DNA of 64,000 nt, taken from contig NZ_LNJP01000003.1 of NCBI RefSeq assembly GCF_001547525.1, forward strand, positions 1,550,001 to 1,614,000, in the 5' to 3' direction. The notes under the pieces were generated by a model. The model made no database searches. It was not told where the DNA came from and saw only the letters and a list, made by a program, of their open reading frames with translations. Positions 35,297 to 45,048 of this stretch are shown here, piece after piece (within the stretch, counting starts at the first letter, position 1; each line of letters begins with the position of its first letter). The position numbers and the translations under genes are program-made. Origin of the DNA: Burkholderia anthina (GTDB taxonomy: Bacteria > Pseudomonadota > Gammaproteobacteria > Burkholderiales > Burkholderiaceae).

Positions 35297-36685
35297 TCAG
35301 ATGGCCCAGCCGCCGAGATAGAACGTGACGAGCACGGCCGCGATCAGCACGGTGCCGACGTTGAGCTTGCGGAATTCGCCGCTGGCGAGGCGGCCGATCA
35401 CGAGCGTCGAGAAGCCGAGCATGATGCCTGTCACGATGTTCGCGGTCAGCACGATGAACACCGCGCACACGAGGCCCGACATCGCGTCGACCATGTCGTC
35501 CATGTGCAGCTTGCTCACGCTGCCGAGCATCAGCAGGCCGACGTACATCAGTGCGGGCGCCGTCGCATACGACGGCACGAGGCCCGCGAGCGGCGAGAAG
35601 AACATCACGACGAGGAACAGCAGGCCGACCACGGCGGCCGCGAGCCCCGTCTTCGCGCCCGCGGCCACGCCGACGCTCGACTCGATGTAGGCGGCCGCCG
35701 GCGCGCCGCCGAGGAAGCCGGAGAAGATCGAGCTGACCGAATCGGCGGTCAGCGCGCGGCCGCCGTTGATGATGCGGCCGTTCTCGTCGAGCTGGCCGGC
35801 CTGGCCCGCGACCGCGCGGATCGTGCCGGTCGCGTCGAACACGGCGGTCATCACCAGCGCGAGCACGCTCGGCAGCACGGCCATCGACAGCGCGCCCTTG
35901 ATGTCCATCGCGCCGATCAGCGATGCGTGGCCCGGTGCGCTCAGCGACGGCAGTGCGAAGATGCCGCGGTACTTCACGCCCGGATCGAAGATCAGGCCGA
36001 ACACCGAGATCGCGATCACGACGAGCAGGATGCCGCCCGGCACGCGGCGCTTTTCGAGGCCGAAGATCGCGGCGAGGCCGATGACCGACATGATGACCGG
36101 GAACGCGGTGATCTGGCCGAGCGAGACCGGCAGGCCGGCGCCCGGGTTCTTGATCACGAGGCCGACGTCGTTCGACGCGATCAGCAGCAGGAACAGGCCG
36201 ATGCCGATGCCCGTGCCGTGCGCGACGCCCGCGGGCAGGTTGCGCAGGATCCACGAACGCACGCCGGTGATCGAGATGCCGGTGAACACGAGGCCCATCA
36301 GGAACACGGCGCCGAGCGCGACCGTCGGAGGCAGCCCCTTGCCGAGCACGAGGCCGAACGCGGTGAACGCGGTCAGCGAGATCGCGCAGCCGATCGCGAT
36401 CGGCAGCTTCGCCCACAGGCCCATCAGCAGCGAGCCGAACGCGGTGGTGACGCACACGGCGACGAACACGGCGCTCGTGTCGAAGCCGGCCTTGCCGAAC
36501 ATGCCGGGCACGACGAACACGGAATAGACCATCGCGAGGAAGGTGGTCACGCCGGCAATGATCTCGCGGCGCTGCGTGCTGCCGCGCGACGAAATGCCGA
36601 AATAGCGGTCGATGACTCCCTGGGCGCCGAAGTCAGTTTCTTCCGCGCCGACGCCGACCGTCGGCTGCACCGGGGTATCACTCAT
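35297..36685 (-). CDS. NCS2-family purine permease (AzgA-like)
   Basis: A 462-residue inner-membrane transporter with 12-14 helices. Family marks are the opening [38 protein letters not shown], the substrate-site region [15 protein letters not shown], and [33 protein letters not shown]. AzgA-type members carry adenine, guanine or hypoxanthine with protons. It has its own terminator. 'aaggagc' and a 12-bp palindrome (36701-36712) lie just upstream of the ATG. Confidence 0.93.
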   Translation of the reverse strand: MSDTPVQPTVGVGAEETDFGAQGVIDRYFGISSRGSTQRREIIAGVTTFLAMVYSVFVVPGMFGKAGFDTSAVFVAVCVTTAFGSLLMGLWAKLPIAIGCAISLTAFTAFGLVLGKGLPPTVALGAVFLMGLVFTGISITGVRSWILRNLPAGVAHGTGIGIGLFLLLIASNDVGLVIKNPGAGLPVSLGQITAFPVIMSVIGLAAIFGLEKRRVPGGILLVVIAISVFGLIFDPGVKYRGIFALPSLSAPGHASLIGAMDIKGALSMAVLPSVLALVMTAVFDATGTIRAVAGQAGQLDENGRIINGGRALTADSVSSIFSGFLGGAPAAAYIESSVGVAAGAKTGLAAAVVGLLFLVVMFFSPLAGLVPSYATAPALMYVGLLMLGSVSKLHMDDMVDAMSGLVCAVFIVLTANIVTGIMLGFSTLVIGRLASGEFRKLNVGTVLIAAVLVTFYLGGWAI

Positions 36686-37135
36686 GAGCTTGCTCCTTTA
36701 TCAGCATGCTGAAACGGCCCGTTGCGAACCGTCGTCAGGGTGTCTCGTATCTGGTTGGGATTGTTCGGCGACGTCGTGGGGACGAACGACGCGCGATGCG
36801 TGTCGTTACGCTCGAATCGAAGCGATCGCGAGGGTGTCGCGTCGGACGACGCGTGCCGTGGTCGACCCCGTCGCGTGTGCCTTGCCGTAGCGAAGGTTAG
36901 GCGAGCCGCCCATCACGTCCCATCGGGGGACGAGCATGCAGCGCATGTCGCAGCGCTTATATCGGCGTGCGACGGGGCTCCGCCGCGCCGACACGCGTGT
37001 ATACGCCTAGTTCGAATCCGTTAAGGCGACTATTTGAATGCGGGCGCGGCGGGCGGGGCGTTGGGTATTACGAATGACTTTCAGGGCGGCCCGGAAGGCC
37101 AGCGCGCATGCGCGGCTTCCGTACCGAAGCGGGCC
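36686..37135. other. Gene-free stretch upstream of the purine permease
   Basis: This 450-bp stretch has no supported gene. It includes the permease leader with the palindrome 36701-36712. I looked for a purine or NMT1-type (xanthine) riboswitch and could not recognise one by eye. Confidence 0.4.
36701..36712. promoter_or_regulatory. 12-bp palindrome just upstream of the permease ribosome site
   Basis: TCAGCATGCTGA is a perfect palindrome 15 bp upstream of the NCS2 permease start. It could be an operator or a small hairpin affecting translation; it may also be chance. Confidence 0.3.
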
Positions 37136-37768
37136 TCAGCTGCGCGCGAGATGGGCGAGATACGCGCAGAACATGTCGGCCATCGCGTCCGAGTACGCGT
37201 CGATTTCCGCCGAGGTGCGCGCGGTTTCGGAGAACGCCTTGCCGCCCGTCGTGAGCGTCGTCAGGATCAGTTCGCACACGAGCGCATGCGTGGCGTCGGG
37301 CACGTCGGGCAGCGCTTCGCGCATGAACGCGCCGAACGCCCGGTTGCCTTCGGCCTTCACTGCCTGCGCCTCGGGGGCGTCGCGATAGAGCGGGGCGGCG
37401 TCGTCGAGGGCGATCCGCATCGGCGCCTCGTCGCATTCCGAACGGATGAACGCGTGGACGGCGGCGCGCACGCGCTCGGGCGGCGTCTTCCGAGTGTCCT
37501 GCAGGATCCCGCACAGCATGTCGTGCGTTTGCCGCCACTCGTCGTGCTGGAGCCGGAACAACACGGACGCCTTGTTCGGGAAGTACTGGTACAGCGAGCC
37601 GACGCTCACGCCGGCCCGCTCCGCGACGCGCGCCATCGTGAAGCGCTGCGCGCCCTCGCTCGCCAAAACCTGAATAGCCGCCTGCAGGACGTCCTCGACG
37701 AGACGGGTCGAGCGCGCCTGCCGAGGCTGCTTGCGCGTGGCGATCGGGGCGTTTCGGCGGTCGGTCAT
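37136..37768 (-). CDS. TetR-family transcriptional regulator
   Basis: A 210-residue regulator with the N-terminal helix-turn-helix (about 17-65: TRLVEDVLQAAIQVLASEGAQRFTMARVAERAGVSVGSLYQYFPNK) and a helical ligand domain. The open frame extends to 37813; ATG 37768 (MTDRRNAP) is preferred because the extra 15 residues lie in the divergent promoter region. Divergent from the O-methyltransferase gene at 37862, its likely target. Confidence 0.92.
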   Translation of the reverse strand: MTDRRNAPIATRKQPRQARSTRLVEDVLQAAIQVLASEGAQRFTMARVAERAGVSVGSLYQYFPNKASVLFRLQHDEWRQTHDMLCGILQDTRKTPPERVRAAVHAFIRSECDEAPMRIALDDAAPLYRDAPEAQAVKAEGNRAFGAFMREALPDVPDATHALVCELILTTLTTGGKAFSETARTSAEIDAYSDAMADMFCAYLAHLARS

Positions 37769-37861
37769 GAGCGGTTTGCCAATGCGAATAGTAAAACCTG
37801 AATGGTTCGTCATATTCTAGTCGGGTGCAACGACGCACTCAACCCGATACCGGAGATTCGC

Positions 37862-38527
37862 ATGACCACCCTGATGCTCGACCCGCTGGCTTCGCTGCTG
37901 GCGCGCCTGTTCGACGAAGCCGACGCGTCGTCGCCCGCGACGAGCCCGGCCTTCGCCGACGTGTCGCGCGACGAGCAGGCGCGGCTGATGCGCAGCAAGA
38001 CCGACTACGCCGATCTGTATGCGCGCCTGAAGGATTACCCGCTTCCCGTGTCGCGCGAGACGGGCATGCTGCTGTACATGCTCGCGCGCAGCGGCAATGC
38101 CAAGGCAATCGTCGAATTTGGCACGTCGTTCGGCATTTCGACGCTGCATCTGGCGGCCGCGCTGCGCGACAACGGCGGCGGGCGGCTGATCACGAGCGAA
38201 TTCGAGCCGTCGAAGGTCGTACGCGCGCAGGCCAACCTGGCGGCAGCCGGACTGGCCGATCTCGTGGAGATTCGCGAAGGCGATGCGCTCCACACGCTAG
38301 CCGCCGGTCTGCCGGATTCGGTCGACCTGTTGCTGCTCGACGGGGCGAAGGCGCTGTATCCGGAGATTCTCGCGCGGGTCGAGCCGCGGCTCAGGGCGGG
38401 GGCATTCGTCGTGGCCGACAACGCGGAATACAGCCCCGACTATCTTGCCTACGTGCGCGCGCCGGAAAACGGCTATCTGTCGGTGCCGTTCGGCGGCGAC
38501 GTCGAATTGTCGATGCGGACACGCTGA
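37862..38527 (+). CDS. Class I SAM-dependent O-methyltransferase
   Basis: A 221-residue methyltransferase. SAM motif I is IVEFGTSFGISTLHLA (about 79-94), followed by the acidic ITSEFEPSK and the metal-site-like DLLLLDGAKALYPEIL (about 154-169). The arrangement is that of catechol-type O-methyltransferases. The substrate is unknown. It is probably repressed by the divergent TetR gene, whose start lies 93 bp away. Confidence 0.9.
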   Translation: MTTLMLDPLASLLARLFDEADASSPATSPAFADVSRDEQARLMRSKTDYADLYARLKDYPLPVSRETGMLLYMLARSGNAKAIVEFGTSFGISTLHLAAALRDNGGGRLITSEFEPSKVVRAQANLAAAGLADLVEIREGDALHTLAAGLPDSVDLLLLDGAKALYPEILARVEPRLRAGAFVVADNAEYSPDYLAYVRAPENGYLSVPFGGDVELSMRTR

Positions 38528-38648
38528 CCGGGCGGAACGAGGGTGTCGACGATTTCACGCTTCCTGTATCAAATATAGGAGGCCCTGATTAATGGAAGCG
38601 CGGCGAAAGGCGTCGGGATGATGCCCGTCGCTTGCGCCGCCGTGTGCG

Positions 38649-39167
38649 TCACTTCAGGAACACGTAGCGCGCGAAGTACGGGAAGCGGCCGACCGCATGC
38701 TCGGTCGTGCACGTCGCGGTCGGCGGCGTGCCGCCCGCCGTGTCGAGCCGCTGCACGAAGCGCACGCCGGCGAGCGTGCCGGTTGCGGCCGGCGTCGCCG
38801 CGAGCAGCAGTTGCGGAATGCTGGCCGCGCTTGCGCTCGGCATTTCCGCGAGCTTCTTGCCGGTAATGCGGCTGCCGTCGAGCGCTTCCCACGACGGCCC
38901 CGCGCCGTGCCGCACGACGAGCGCGCCGCTTTCATCGAACAACGTCGCCTCCGGGCGCTTGAAGGCCCACGCGAGCCGGTGGTCGGCATCGTATTCGCAC
39001 GAATAGATCTGCACGCCGGTCGCGGTGGTCGCCAGCACCGGCGTGGCCGGCGCTGGCGGCGCGAGGCCGGCGGCCTCGTCGGCGTGTGCGGGTGCGGTAA
39101 AAGCCGCCAGGGAAAGACCGGCCGCAAGGGCCAGCAGCATGTCGCGTGTCGGGGATCGGCTTGGCAT
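38649..39167 (-). CDS. DUF3455 exported protein
   Basis: A 172-residue protein with a signal peptide (cleavage near AHADE, about residue 30) and the DUF3455 pattern: VQIYSCEYDADHRLAWAFKRPEATLFDESG, GPSWEALDGSRITG, and TCTTEHAVGRFPYFARYVF at the C-terminus. Two conserved Cys may pair in the periplasm. Function unknown. The upstream extension of the frame is not supported. Confidence 0.87.
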   Translation of the reverse strand: MPSRSPTRDMLLALAAGLSLAAFTAPAHADEAAGLAPPAPATPVLATTATGVQIYSCEYDADHRLAWAFKRPEATLFDESGALVVRHGAGPSWEALDGSRITGKKLAEMPSASAASIPQLLLAATPAATGTLAGVRFVQRLDTAGGTPPTATCTTEHAVGRFPYFARYVFLK

Positions 39168-39260
39168 GACGGGGCGTCCTTTCAGGTCGGGTGACGGTCG
39201 TACGACATCGATCCCGTCAACGTTAGACGCCGATCGCACAGGCTGCAATGCGGAAATGAC

Positions 39261-39285
39261 AATCGCGGCGATAGTCGCCGCGATT
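39261..39285 (-). terminator. Hairpin downstream of the cyclase-family gene
   Basis: Perfect 11-bp stem AATCGCGGCGA/TCGCCGCGATT with a 3-nt loop, 22 bp after the stop. There is no T-run on the minus strand, so termination would be weak. Confidence 0.45.
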
Positions 39286-39306
39286 GCCGAAGGAGCGGAC
39301 CCGCGA

Positions 39307-40266
39307 TCAGCGGATCGCGATCGGGTTGATGTTGACCTGCGTCGAGCCGACGTACAACGGCTGGCCGAGCACGAACAGGAATTCCCATGCCTTGTCGCGC
39401 ACCAGCGCGCGGCTGTCGATCAACTCCAGGTTGTAGATGCCGCGCTTCGCGAGCATGTACTGGTTGACCGGGAATTCGTCCCGCGTGTGCGGATTCGGAT
39501 AGACCTCGGACGCCCACGTGTCGCCGCCGAACGCGACGATTCCCTGATCGGCCAGCCACTTCGCCGCTTCCATGCCGATGCCGGGCTCGACGTCGAGGAA
39601 CTGCTTGTCGTCCTTGCCGATCAGCTCGAGCCAGCCGGTGTTGAACAGCACGACGTCGCCCTTGCGCAGCGTCAGCCCCTGCTGCTTCAGCACGGCCTGG
39701 ATGTCGGCGACCGTGAATTCGGTGCCGCCCGGCACGATCGGCTTGCCGTAGCGGGCGGTCATGTCGAGCACGACGCCGCGCGTGACGATCGGCGGCACCT
39801 TCTCGACGCCGAGCTTCTTCACGCCGTCGACGGTCACGAAATCGGCCGCCCGGTTGCCGTTGTAGTACACGTTGTCGATGCCGATGTGGCCGATGCCGTT
39901 GAGCTGCGTGCCGACGCCGGTCCACGCGTTGACGAGTTCGTCGTTGAACGTGAACTTGTTCGGGCCGAGGCTCTTGCCGGCCTGCTGGCCGACCTGCACG
40001 TTGTACAGCCGGAAGCTGCGATGGCGGAACGCCGGCAGGTGCTTGTCCACCGGCACGGCCAGCGGATAGGTCTTGCCGGCCTTCACGAGGCCGACCGCCT
40101 GCTTGACGACGTCGGGCGTCAGCAGGTTGGCCGCGCCGATTTCGTCATCGGCGCCATAGACGGACGGATACCAGTCGGCCGCCGCCGACGTGGCGGCGTG
40201 GGCAGCTTGCGCGGCCGCGAACGGCAGGATCGCGGCGAGCACGAGCCGGGCGAGCGTTGCTTTCAT
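39307..40266 (-). CDS. Exported cyclase-family protein (kynurenine formamidase-like fold)
   Basis: A 319-residue PF04199 protein with a signal peptide (about 1-24). The usual metal motif HxGTHxDxPxH is replaced here by [11 protein letters not shown] (about 116-126); relatives of the GTQWDGLGH type exist, but in this one the Asp position is Asn. YNGNRAADF and TRGVVLDM also fit that subgroup. Catalysis is therefore uncertain. It follows the OYE gene by 19 bp and probably ends the dkgB-OYE-cyclase operon. Confidence 0.85.
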   Translation of the reverse strand: MKATLARLVLAAILPFAAAQAAHAATSAAADWYPSVYGADDEIGAANLLTPDVVKQAVGLVKAGKTYPLAVPVDKHLPAFRHRSFRLYNVQVGQQAGKSLGPNKFTFNDELVNAWTGVGTQLNGIGHIGIDNVYYNGNRAADFVTVDGVKKLGVEKVPPIVTRGVVLDMTARYGKPIVPGGTEFTVADIQAVLKQQGLTLRKGDVVLFNTGWLELIGKDDKQFLDVEPGIGMEAAKWLADQGIVAFGGDTWASEVYPNPHTRDEFPVNQYMLAKRGIYNLELIDSRALVRDKAWEFLFVLGQPLYVGSTQVNINPIAIR

Positions 40267-40285
40267 GCGGGGCTCCTGTCGCGCG

Positions 40286-41401
40286 TTACGCCGCGGCTTG
40301 CGCGAGCGTCGGGTAGTCGGTCAGGCCGTGGGCGCCGCCGCCGAACAGCGTGTTGCGATCGTGCGGCGCGAGCGCGGCGCCGGTGCGCAGCCGCTCGGGC
40401 AGGTCGGGGTTCGCGACGAACGGGCGGCCGAATGCGACGAGGTCGGCCCAGCCGGCGGCGATCGCTTCGCGTGCGCGCTCGGCGGTGTACGCGCCGGCAT
40501 AGATCAGCACGCCCGGGAACGCGGCGCGCAATTGCTGCTTGAAGGCGACCGGCATCAGCGGCGCGTCGTCCCAGTCGGCTTCCGCGATGTGCAGGTAGCC
40601 GACGCCGAGTTCGCCGAGCAGCTTCGCGGCGGCGAGGTAGGTCGTTTCCGGATCGTCGTCGACGCAGCCGTTCAGCGTGGTCAGCGGCGCGAGGCGGATG
40701 CCGACGCGCGACGCATCGCCGGTCCCTTCGATCAGCGCCTGCGTGACTTCGCGCAGGAAGTGCAGCCGGTTCTCGAGCGAGCCGCCGTACTGGTCGGTGC
40801 GCGTGTTCGCGTTCGAGTCGATGAACTGGTTCACGAGGTAGCCGTTCGCGCCGTGCAGCTCGACGCCGTCGAAGCCGGCTTCGAGCGCGTGGCGGGCGGC
40901 GGTCCGATATTGACCGACGATCTCGCGGATCTCGTCGACCGACAGCGCGCGCGGCTCGGAGGCCTGCACGAAGCCCGGCGTGCTGCCGTCTTCGCCGGCG
41001 ATGAACACGTTCACGCCCTTCGCCTGGAGCGGCGACGACGACACGGGTTGCGCGCCGCCGAGCAGGCTCGTGTGGCTCAGCCGGCCGACGTGCCACAGCT
41101 GCGCGAAGATGCGGCCGTGCGCGGCATGCACGGCGTCCGTCACCTTGCGCCAGCCGGCGACTTGCGACGGCGTGTGAATGCCGGGCGTCCACGCGTAGCC
41201 CTTGCCGAGCGGCGCGATATAGGTGCCTTCGCTGACGATCAGGCCCGCACTCGCGCGCTGCGCGTAGTACGCGGCCATCAGTTCGTTGGCTTCGTCGCCG
41301 GGCTGGCTCGCGCGCGAACGCGTCATCGGCGGCATCACGATGCGGTTCGGCAGCGTCAGCGCGCCGAGTCGCAGCGGTTGGAAAAGCGGGTCCTGGGTCA
41401 T
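40286..41401 (-). CDS. Old yellow enzyme family alkene/nitroester reductase (NemA-like)
   Basis: A 371-residue FMN-dependent OYE. It has the opening [26 protein letters not shown], the active-site [15 protein letters not shown] with the HxxN pair (H-G-A-N), and [14 protein letters not shown]. It reduces activated C=C bonds or nitroesters with NAD(P)H in the cytosol. Middle of the group; the gap to dkgB upstream is 69 bp. Confidence 0.94.
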   Translation of the reverse strand: MTQDPLFQPLRLGALTLPNRIVMPPMTRSRASQPGDEANELMAAYYAQRASAGLIVSEGTYIAPLGKGYAWTPGIHTPSQVAGWRKVTDAVHAAHGRIFAQLWHVGRLSHTSLLGGAQPVSSSPLQAKGVNVFIAGEDGSTPGFVQASEPRALSVDEIREIVGQYRTAARHALEAGFDGVELHGANGYLVNQFIDSNANTRTDQYGGSLENRLHFLREVTQALIEGTGDASRVGIRLAPLTTLNGCVDDDPETTYLAAAKLLGELGVGYLHIAEADWDDAPLMPVAFKQQLRAAFPGVLIYAGAYTAERAREAIAAGWADLVAFGRPFVANPDLPERLRTGAALAPHDRNTLFGGGAHGLTDYPTLAQAAA

Positions 41402-41470
41402 GATGAATTCCTGTCGGTGCCGCGGCCGGCGGGCTGCGGACGGGTCATGTCGGATGAAGGTGCGGCGCGC

Positions 41471-42277
41471 TCAGTCCCACTGCGGCGCGAGGCCGGCCGG
41501 GTCGACTTCGCGGCCGTTGCGCTCGAGCGCGGCGATCTGCGCCATGTCTTCGTCGGTCAGGCGCAGCGTCTGCGCGAGCAGGTTGCTCGCGAGGTTCTCG
41601 CGCTTGGTGGACGACGGAATCACCGAGTAGCCGAGCTGCAGCGCCCATGCGAGCGCGACTTGCGCCGGCGTCGCGTCGTGACGCTGCGCGATCGCGCCGA
41701 TCACCGGATCGCCGAGCACCTTGCCGTACGCGAGCGTCATGTACGACGTCACGTGAATGCCTTCGGCATTCAGGAACTCGACCAGCTTGCGGTTTTGCAG
41801 GTACGGGCTCAGTTCGATCTGGTTCGTCGCGATCGCGTCCTTGCCGACGGCCGCGATCGCTTCCTTCGTCAGCGCGATGTTGAAGTTCGAGATGCCGATC
41901 TGGCGCGTGAGGCCCTTCGCCTTCGCGTCCGCCAGCGCGGTCATGAACGCGTCGATCGACACGCCGTTGCCGGGGGCCGGCCAGTGGATCAGTGTCAGGT
42001 CGACATAGTCGGTGCGCAGCTTGCGCAGGCTTTCCTCGAGGCTGGCCGCCAGCTTGTCCGGCGCGTAGTTGTCGACCCAGATCTTCGTCGTGAGGAACAG
42101 GTCGTCGCGGCGCACGCCCGATGCGGCGATCGCTTCGCCGACTTCGGCTTCGTTGCCGTAGATCTGCGCGGTGTCGATCGCGCGGTAGCCGACTTCGAGG
42201 CCGTTGCGGACCGAGTCGACGACGACCTGGCCTTGCAGGCGGAACGTACCGAGGCCGAAGGCCGGAATCTTGCTCAT
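41471..42277 (-). CDS. dkgB: Aldo-keto reductase, 2,5-diketo-D-gluconate reductase B type
   Basis: A 268-residue AKR closely following DkgB in length and sequence. The catalytic Asp/Tyr are in [17 protein letters not shown], Lys in TTKIW, His in LTLIHWP, and [11 protein letters not shown] binds NADPH; the C-terminus ends GLAPQWD as in DkgB. It reduces methylglyoxal and other reactive aldehydes. First gene of the operon; the shared LysR-type operator (42366-42390) lies about 90 bp upstream. Confidence 0.93.
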   Translation of the reverse strand: MSKIPAFGLGTFRLQGQVVVDSVRNGLEVGYRAIDTAQIYGNEAEVGEAIAASGVRRDDLFLTTKIWVDNYAPDKLAASLEESLRKLRTDYVDLTLIHWPAPGNGVSIDAFMTALADAKAKGLTRQIGISNFNIALTKEAIAAVGKDAIATNQIELSPYLQNRKLVEFLNAEGIHVTSYMTLAYGKVLGDPVIGAIAQRHDATPAQVALAWALQLGYSVIPSSTKRENLASNLLAQTLRLTDEDMAQIAALERNGREVDPAGLAPQWD

Positions 42278-42365
42278 CGTGTGCTCCTGGAAGAGGGGAA
42301 CGGTTGCGGTATGCGAATCATTCTGGCGCTTGAGACTGATGAAATAAACGCCTTTAGAGGTCAAA

Positions 42366-42390
42366 AATATTTGACTTCAAATCAAATATT
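42366..42390. promoter_or_regulatory. LysR-type operator upstream of dkgB (copy 1)
   Basis: Perfect 9-bp inverted repeat AATATTTGA ... TCAAATATT with 7-bp spacer. Its core TTGACTTCAAATCAA (42371-42385) matches 13 of 15 bases of TTGATTTCAACTCAA at 45032-45046, next to the LysR gene. The T-rich/A-rich form fits LTTR sites. Confidence 0.78.
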
Positions 42391-42425
42391 GAGCGTGTCG
42401 CGTGCGCGTGCGGGCCGTGGCGGCC

Positions 42426-43376
42426 TTATGCGACGCGCGCCTGCGGATTCGTGTTCGGATGGAACGCCGGCAGCACGTCCGATGCGATCTCGGCCATCGT
42501 CTCGTCGAGCGGCCGCCGGTTGCGGCGGAAATGCAGGCCGATGTGCCGCACGCCCGCGTCGCGCATCGCCGCGAGTTCTTCCGTCAGCGCGATGCGTCCC
42601 GCGCGCGCGCCGAAGCGGTGCCGCTGCAGCGGTTCGTGCGGATCTTCCGCGAGGTCGAGGTGGATGAAGCTCACGTACGGCTTGTCGCCGGCCACCGCAC
42701 GCCAGTTCGCGGCGCGCTGCGCGTGGTCGGCCGGCGTGCCCGGATACGCGAGGCAGCCGTCCATGTGCTCGCCGATCCACGCGGGCGTCTGCTGAGCGAG
42801 GCCGGCGACGAGCAGCGGCACCGGCGAGCGCGCGGCGGGCAGCACTTCCAGGCCGGGCGGCAGATGCCCGCGTGCGCCGTCGCGCAGCAACGCGATCTGG
42901 TCGCGGAAGTTCGCGCCGCGCGACGCGAAGTCGCGGCCGAACAGCGGATATTCGACCGGCCGGTCGCCGCTCGCGACGCCGAGCAGCAGGCGCCCGCGGC
43001 TCAGTTCCTGGATCGTCGCGGCCGATTTCAGCGTCAGCAGCGGTTCACGCAGCGGCAGCACGACGGCGGCCGTGCCGAGCAGGATGTCGCGCGTGATGCC
43101 GGCGAGGTAGCCGAGATACGAGAACGTTTCGAACACCTGCGCGGCGTCGCCGAACGACGGGTCGTACAGCGGCACGTCGCGCACCCAGAGCGCGCGAAAG
43201 CCGAGCGTGTCGGCCAGTTGCGCGAGCTCCGCGTGGATTTCCAGGTCGGGCACGCCGGGGTGGCGGCCGTCATGCCGGCGTTTCGCGTTGCCGGACGCGG
43301 TCCAGTCGTTGTCGAGCGGCAGTTCGATGCCGATGCTGAAGCCGCCGGCGGCGAGCTTGTCGAGAGAGGGGGACAT
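42426..43376 (-). CDS. LLM-class (luciferase-like) oxidoreductase
   Basis: A 316-residue bacterial-luciferase-like flavin protein. [30 protein letters not shown] sequence (here [13 protein letters not shown]) and the N-terminal TIM-barrel strands are typical of TIGR03571-like LLM enzymes. It uses reduced FMN or F420; substrate unknown. ATG 43376 starts the family-type sequence; the frame continues upstream without support. Third gene of the MFS-MoaF-LLM group. Confidence 0.87.
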   Translation of the reverse strand: MSPSLDKLAAGGFSIGIELPLDNDWTASGNAKRRHDGRHPGVPDLEIHAELAQLADTLGFRALWVRDVPLYDPSFGDAAQVFETFSYLGYLAGITRDILLGTAAVVLPLREPLLTLKSAATIQELSRGRLLLGVASGDRPVEYPLFGRDFASRGANFRDQIALLRDGARGHLPPGLEVLPAARSPVPLLVAGLAQQTPAWIGEHMDGCLAYPGTPADHAQRAANWRAVAGDKPYVSFIHLDLAEDPHEPLQRHRFGARAGRIALTEELAAMRDAGVRHIGLHFRRNRRPLDETMAEIASDVLPAFHPNTNPQARVA

Positions 43377-43392
43377 GATCGGGTTGCTCCGT

Positions 43393-43716
43393 TCAGATCG
43401 CGCGCAGGCTGCCGTCGAGCCGGTAGAAGTCGAGCGACGCCGCGGTGAAGAACGAGCGCGACGTGCCGGCGGCGAAGTCGTCGACATGCACGACGGTGGC
43501 GCGATCGGCTTCCTGCCACGAGATCGCGTAGGTCTCGCCGGCCACGCGCTGCCACGTGTATTCGACTTCACCTTTCGCGCCCGCATACGGGCCTTCGGTG
43601 ATCTCGTAGCGCATATGAAGGCCGTCCTCGTCGTACGCGTTGAGCGCGGTGAGGCCGTCGTAGCGGACTTCGAATGTCTTGCCGGCGAACGGCGGACGTT
43701 GGGTCGATGCGTTCAT
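43393..43716 (-). CDS. MoaF-like small beta-barrel protein
   Basis: A 107-residue protein resembling a single MoaF lipocalin-like half: FEVRYDGLTALNAYDEDGLHMRYEITEGPYAG and TYAISWQEADRATVVHVDDF. MoaF-type proteins are associated with aromatic amine metabolism, with no proven chemistry. It lies between the MFS and LLM genes with short gaps (28 and 16 bp), so it belongs to that operon. Confidence 0.78.
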   Translation of the reverse strand: MNASTQRPPFAGKTFEVRYDGLTALNAYDEDGLHMRYEITEGPYAGAKGEVEYTWQRVAGETYAISWQEADRATVVHVDDFAAGTSRSFFTAASLDFYRLDGSLRAI

Positions 43717-43744
43717 GCTGGTGGCTCCTGTGAAAAGGTGACGT

Positions 43745-44947
43745 TCAATGCGCGAGTTCGACGGGTTCGGCCGTGCGTTCCGGCAGCCCGTGGCGGCGGT
43801 CGAGACGGCCGCTCAACGCGGTGAGTGCAAACGCGCCGAGCGTGACGACGGCGGCGATCCACGGCGTGTGGCCGAGGCCGACGTTCGCGACGATCAGGCC
43901 GCCGAGCGACGAGCCGCCGGCCACGCCGAGGTTGAAGGCGGCGATGTTGAAGCCCGATGCGACGTCGGCGGCGTCCGGCGCGAAGTGGCGCGCCTGCTTG
44001 ACGACGTACACCTGCAGCCCCGGCACGTTGCCGAACGCCACGGCGCCCCACGCGAGCATCGTCAGCACCGCGAGCCATTTCACGTGGATCGTGAAGGTCA
44101 GCGCGAGCAGCACGATCGCGAGCAGCAGGAAGATCCGCTTGAGCGCCTTCACGGGGCCGACGGCGTCCGCGAGCTTGCCGCCCCACACGTTGCCGACCGC
44201 GACCGATACGCCGTAGCCGACCAGCACGAGGCTGACCTGCGACGGCGTGAAGCCGGCGATCTGTTCGAGCAGCGGCGCCATATAGGTGAATGCGATCAGC
44301 GAGCCGCCGTATCCGACCGCCGTCATCGCATAGACGAGCAGCAGGCGCGGCTGGGCCAGCACGCGCAACTGGCGGGCGAGCGGCGCCGGCGGCGTTTGCG
44401 GCAGCGCGCGCGGCACGAAGGCGACCGCGCCGACGAATGCGAGGAGGCCGAACAGCGCGACGATCAGGAACGTCGCGCGCCAGCCGAAGTGCTGGCCGAT
44501 GAAGGTGCCGAGCGGAATGCCGGCGACGAACGCGACGGTCATGCCGCTGAACATCGTCGCGATCGCGCTCGCGGCCTTCTCCTTCGGCACGAGCGTGGTC
44601 GCGATGATGGAGCCGACCGAGAAGAACACGCCGTGCGCGAGGCCGGTGAGCACGCGTGCGACGATCAGCGATTCGTAGCCCGGCGCCTGCCACGCGACGA
44701 GGTTGCCGACGGTGAAGAGCGCCATCAGCCCGGCGAGCAGCGCCTTGCGCGGCACGCGGCCGGTCAGCGCGGTGAGCAGCGGCGCGCCGATGGCGACGGC
44801 CAGCGCGTACAGGCTGACGAGCAGGCCGGCGGACGGCAGGCTGACGCCGAGGTCGGCGCCGATCGTCGGGATCAGCCCGACGATCACGAATTCGGTGGTG
44901 CCGATGGCAAAGGCGCTGATGGTCAGCGCAAGCAACGCGAGTGGCAT
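43745..44947 (-). CDS. MFS transporter, DHA1/AraJ-like efflux
   Basis: A 400-residue major facilitator with 12 helices. The A-motif-like GAPLLTALTGRVPRKALLAG lies between helices 2 and 3, and the N-terminus ALTISAFAIGTTEFVIVGLIPTIGADLGVS is typical of AraJ/sugar-efflux or drug-efflux DHA1 members. First gene of the MFS-MoaF-LLM operon, divergent from the LysR gene at 45049 with a shared operator in between. Substrate unknown. Confidence 0.92.
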   Translation of the reverse strand: MPLALLALTISAFAIGTTEFVIVGLIPTIGADLGVSLPSAGLLVSLYALAVAIGAPLLTALTGRVPRKALLAGLMALFTVGNLVAWQAPGYESLIVARVLTGLAHGVFFSVGSIIATTLVPKEKAASAIATMFSGMTVAFVAGIPLGTFIGQHFGWRATFLIVALFGLLAFVGAVAFVPRALPQTPPAPLARQLRVLAQPRLLLVYAMTAVGYGGSLIAFTYMAPLLEQIAGFTPSQVSLVLVGYGVSVAVGNVWGGKLADAVGPVKALKRIFLLLAIVLLALTFTIHVKWLAVLTMLAWGAVAFGNVPGLQVYVVKQARHFAPDAADVASGFNIAAFNLGVAGGSSLGGLIVANVGLGHTPWIAAVVTLGAFALTALSGRLDRRHGLPERTAEPVELAH

Positions 44948-45031
44948 GACGGGATCCGGGTTTCAGTAGGAATGGATCGCAGTGTGCCGGCTTTACTTTT
45001 GCTGAAAAACTCGTCTATAAACCAAATTGTT

Positions 45032-45046
45032 TTGATTTCAACTCAA
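45032..45046. promoter_or_regulatory. LysR-type operator between MFS and LysR genes (copy 2)
   Basis: TTGATTTCAACTCAA lies 2 bp before the LysR start codon, within a looser palindrome (ATTGTT ... AACAAT, 45027-45050 region). Its core differs from the site at 42371-42385 in two positions. Its position fits autoregulation plus control of the divergent MFS operon. Confidence 0.75.
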
Positions 45047-45048
45047 CA

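Noticed and set aside
36686-37135. Riboswitch upstream of the purine permease
   Set aside because: No recognisable purine or NMT1 (xanthine) riboswitch core by eye. A covariance-model search on the minus strand would settle it.
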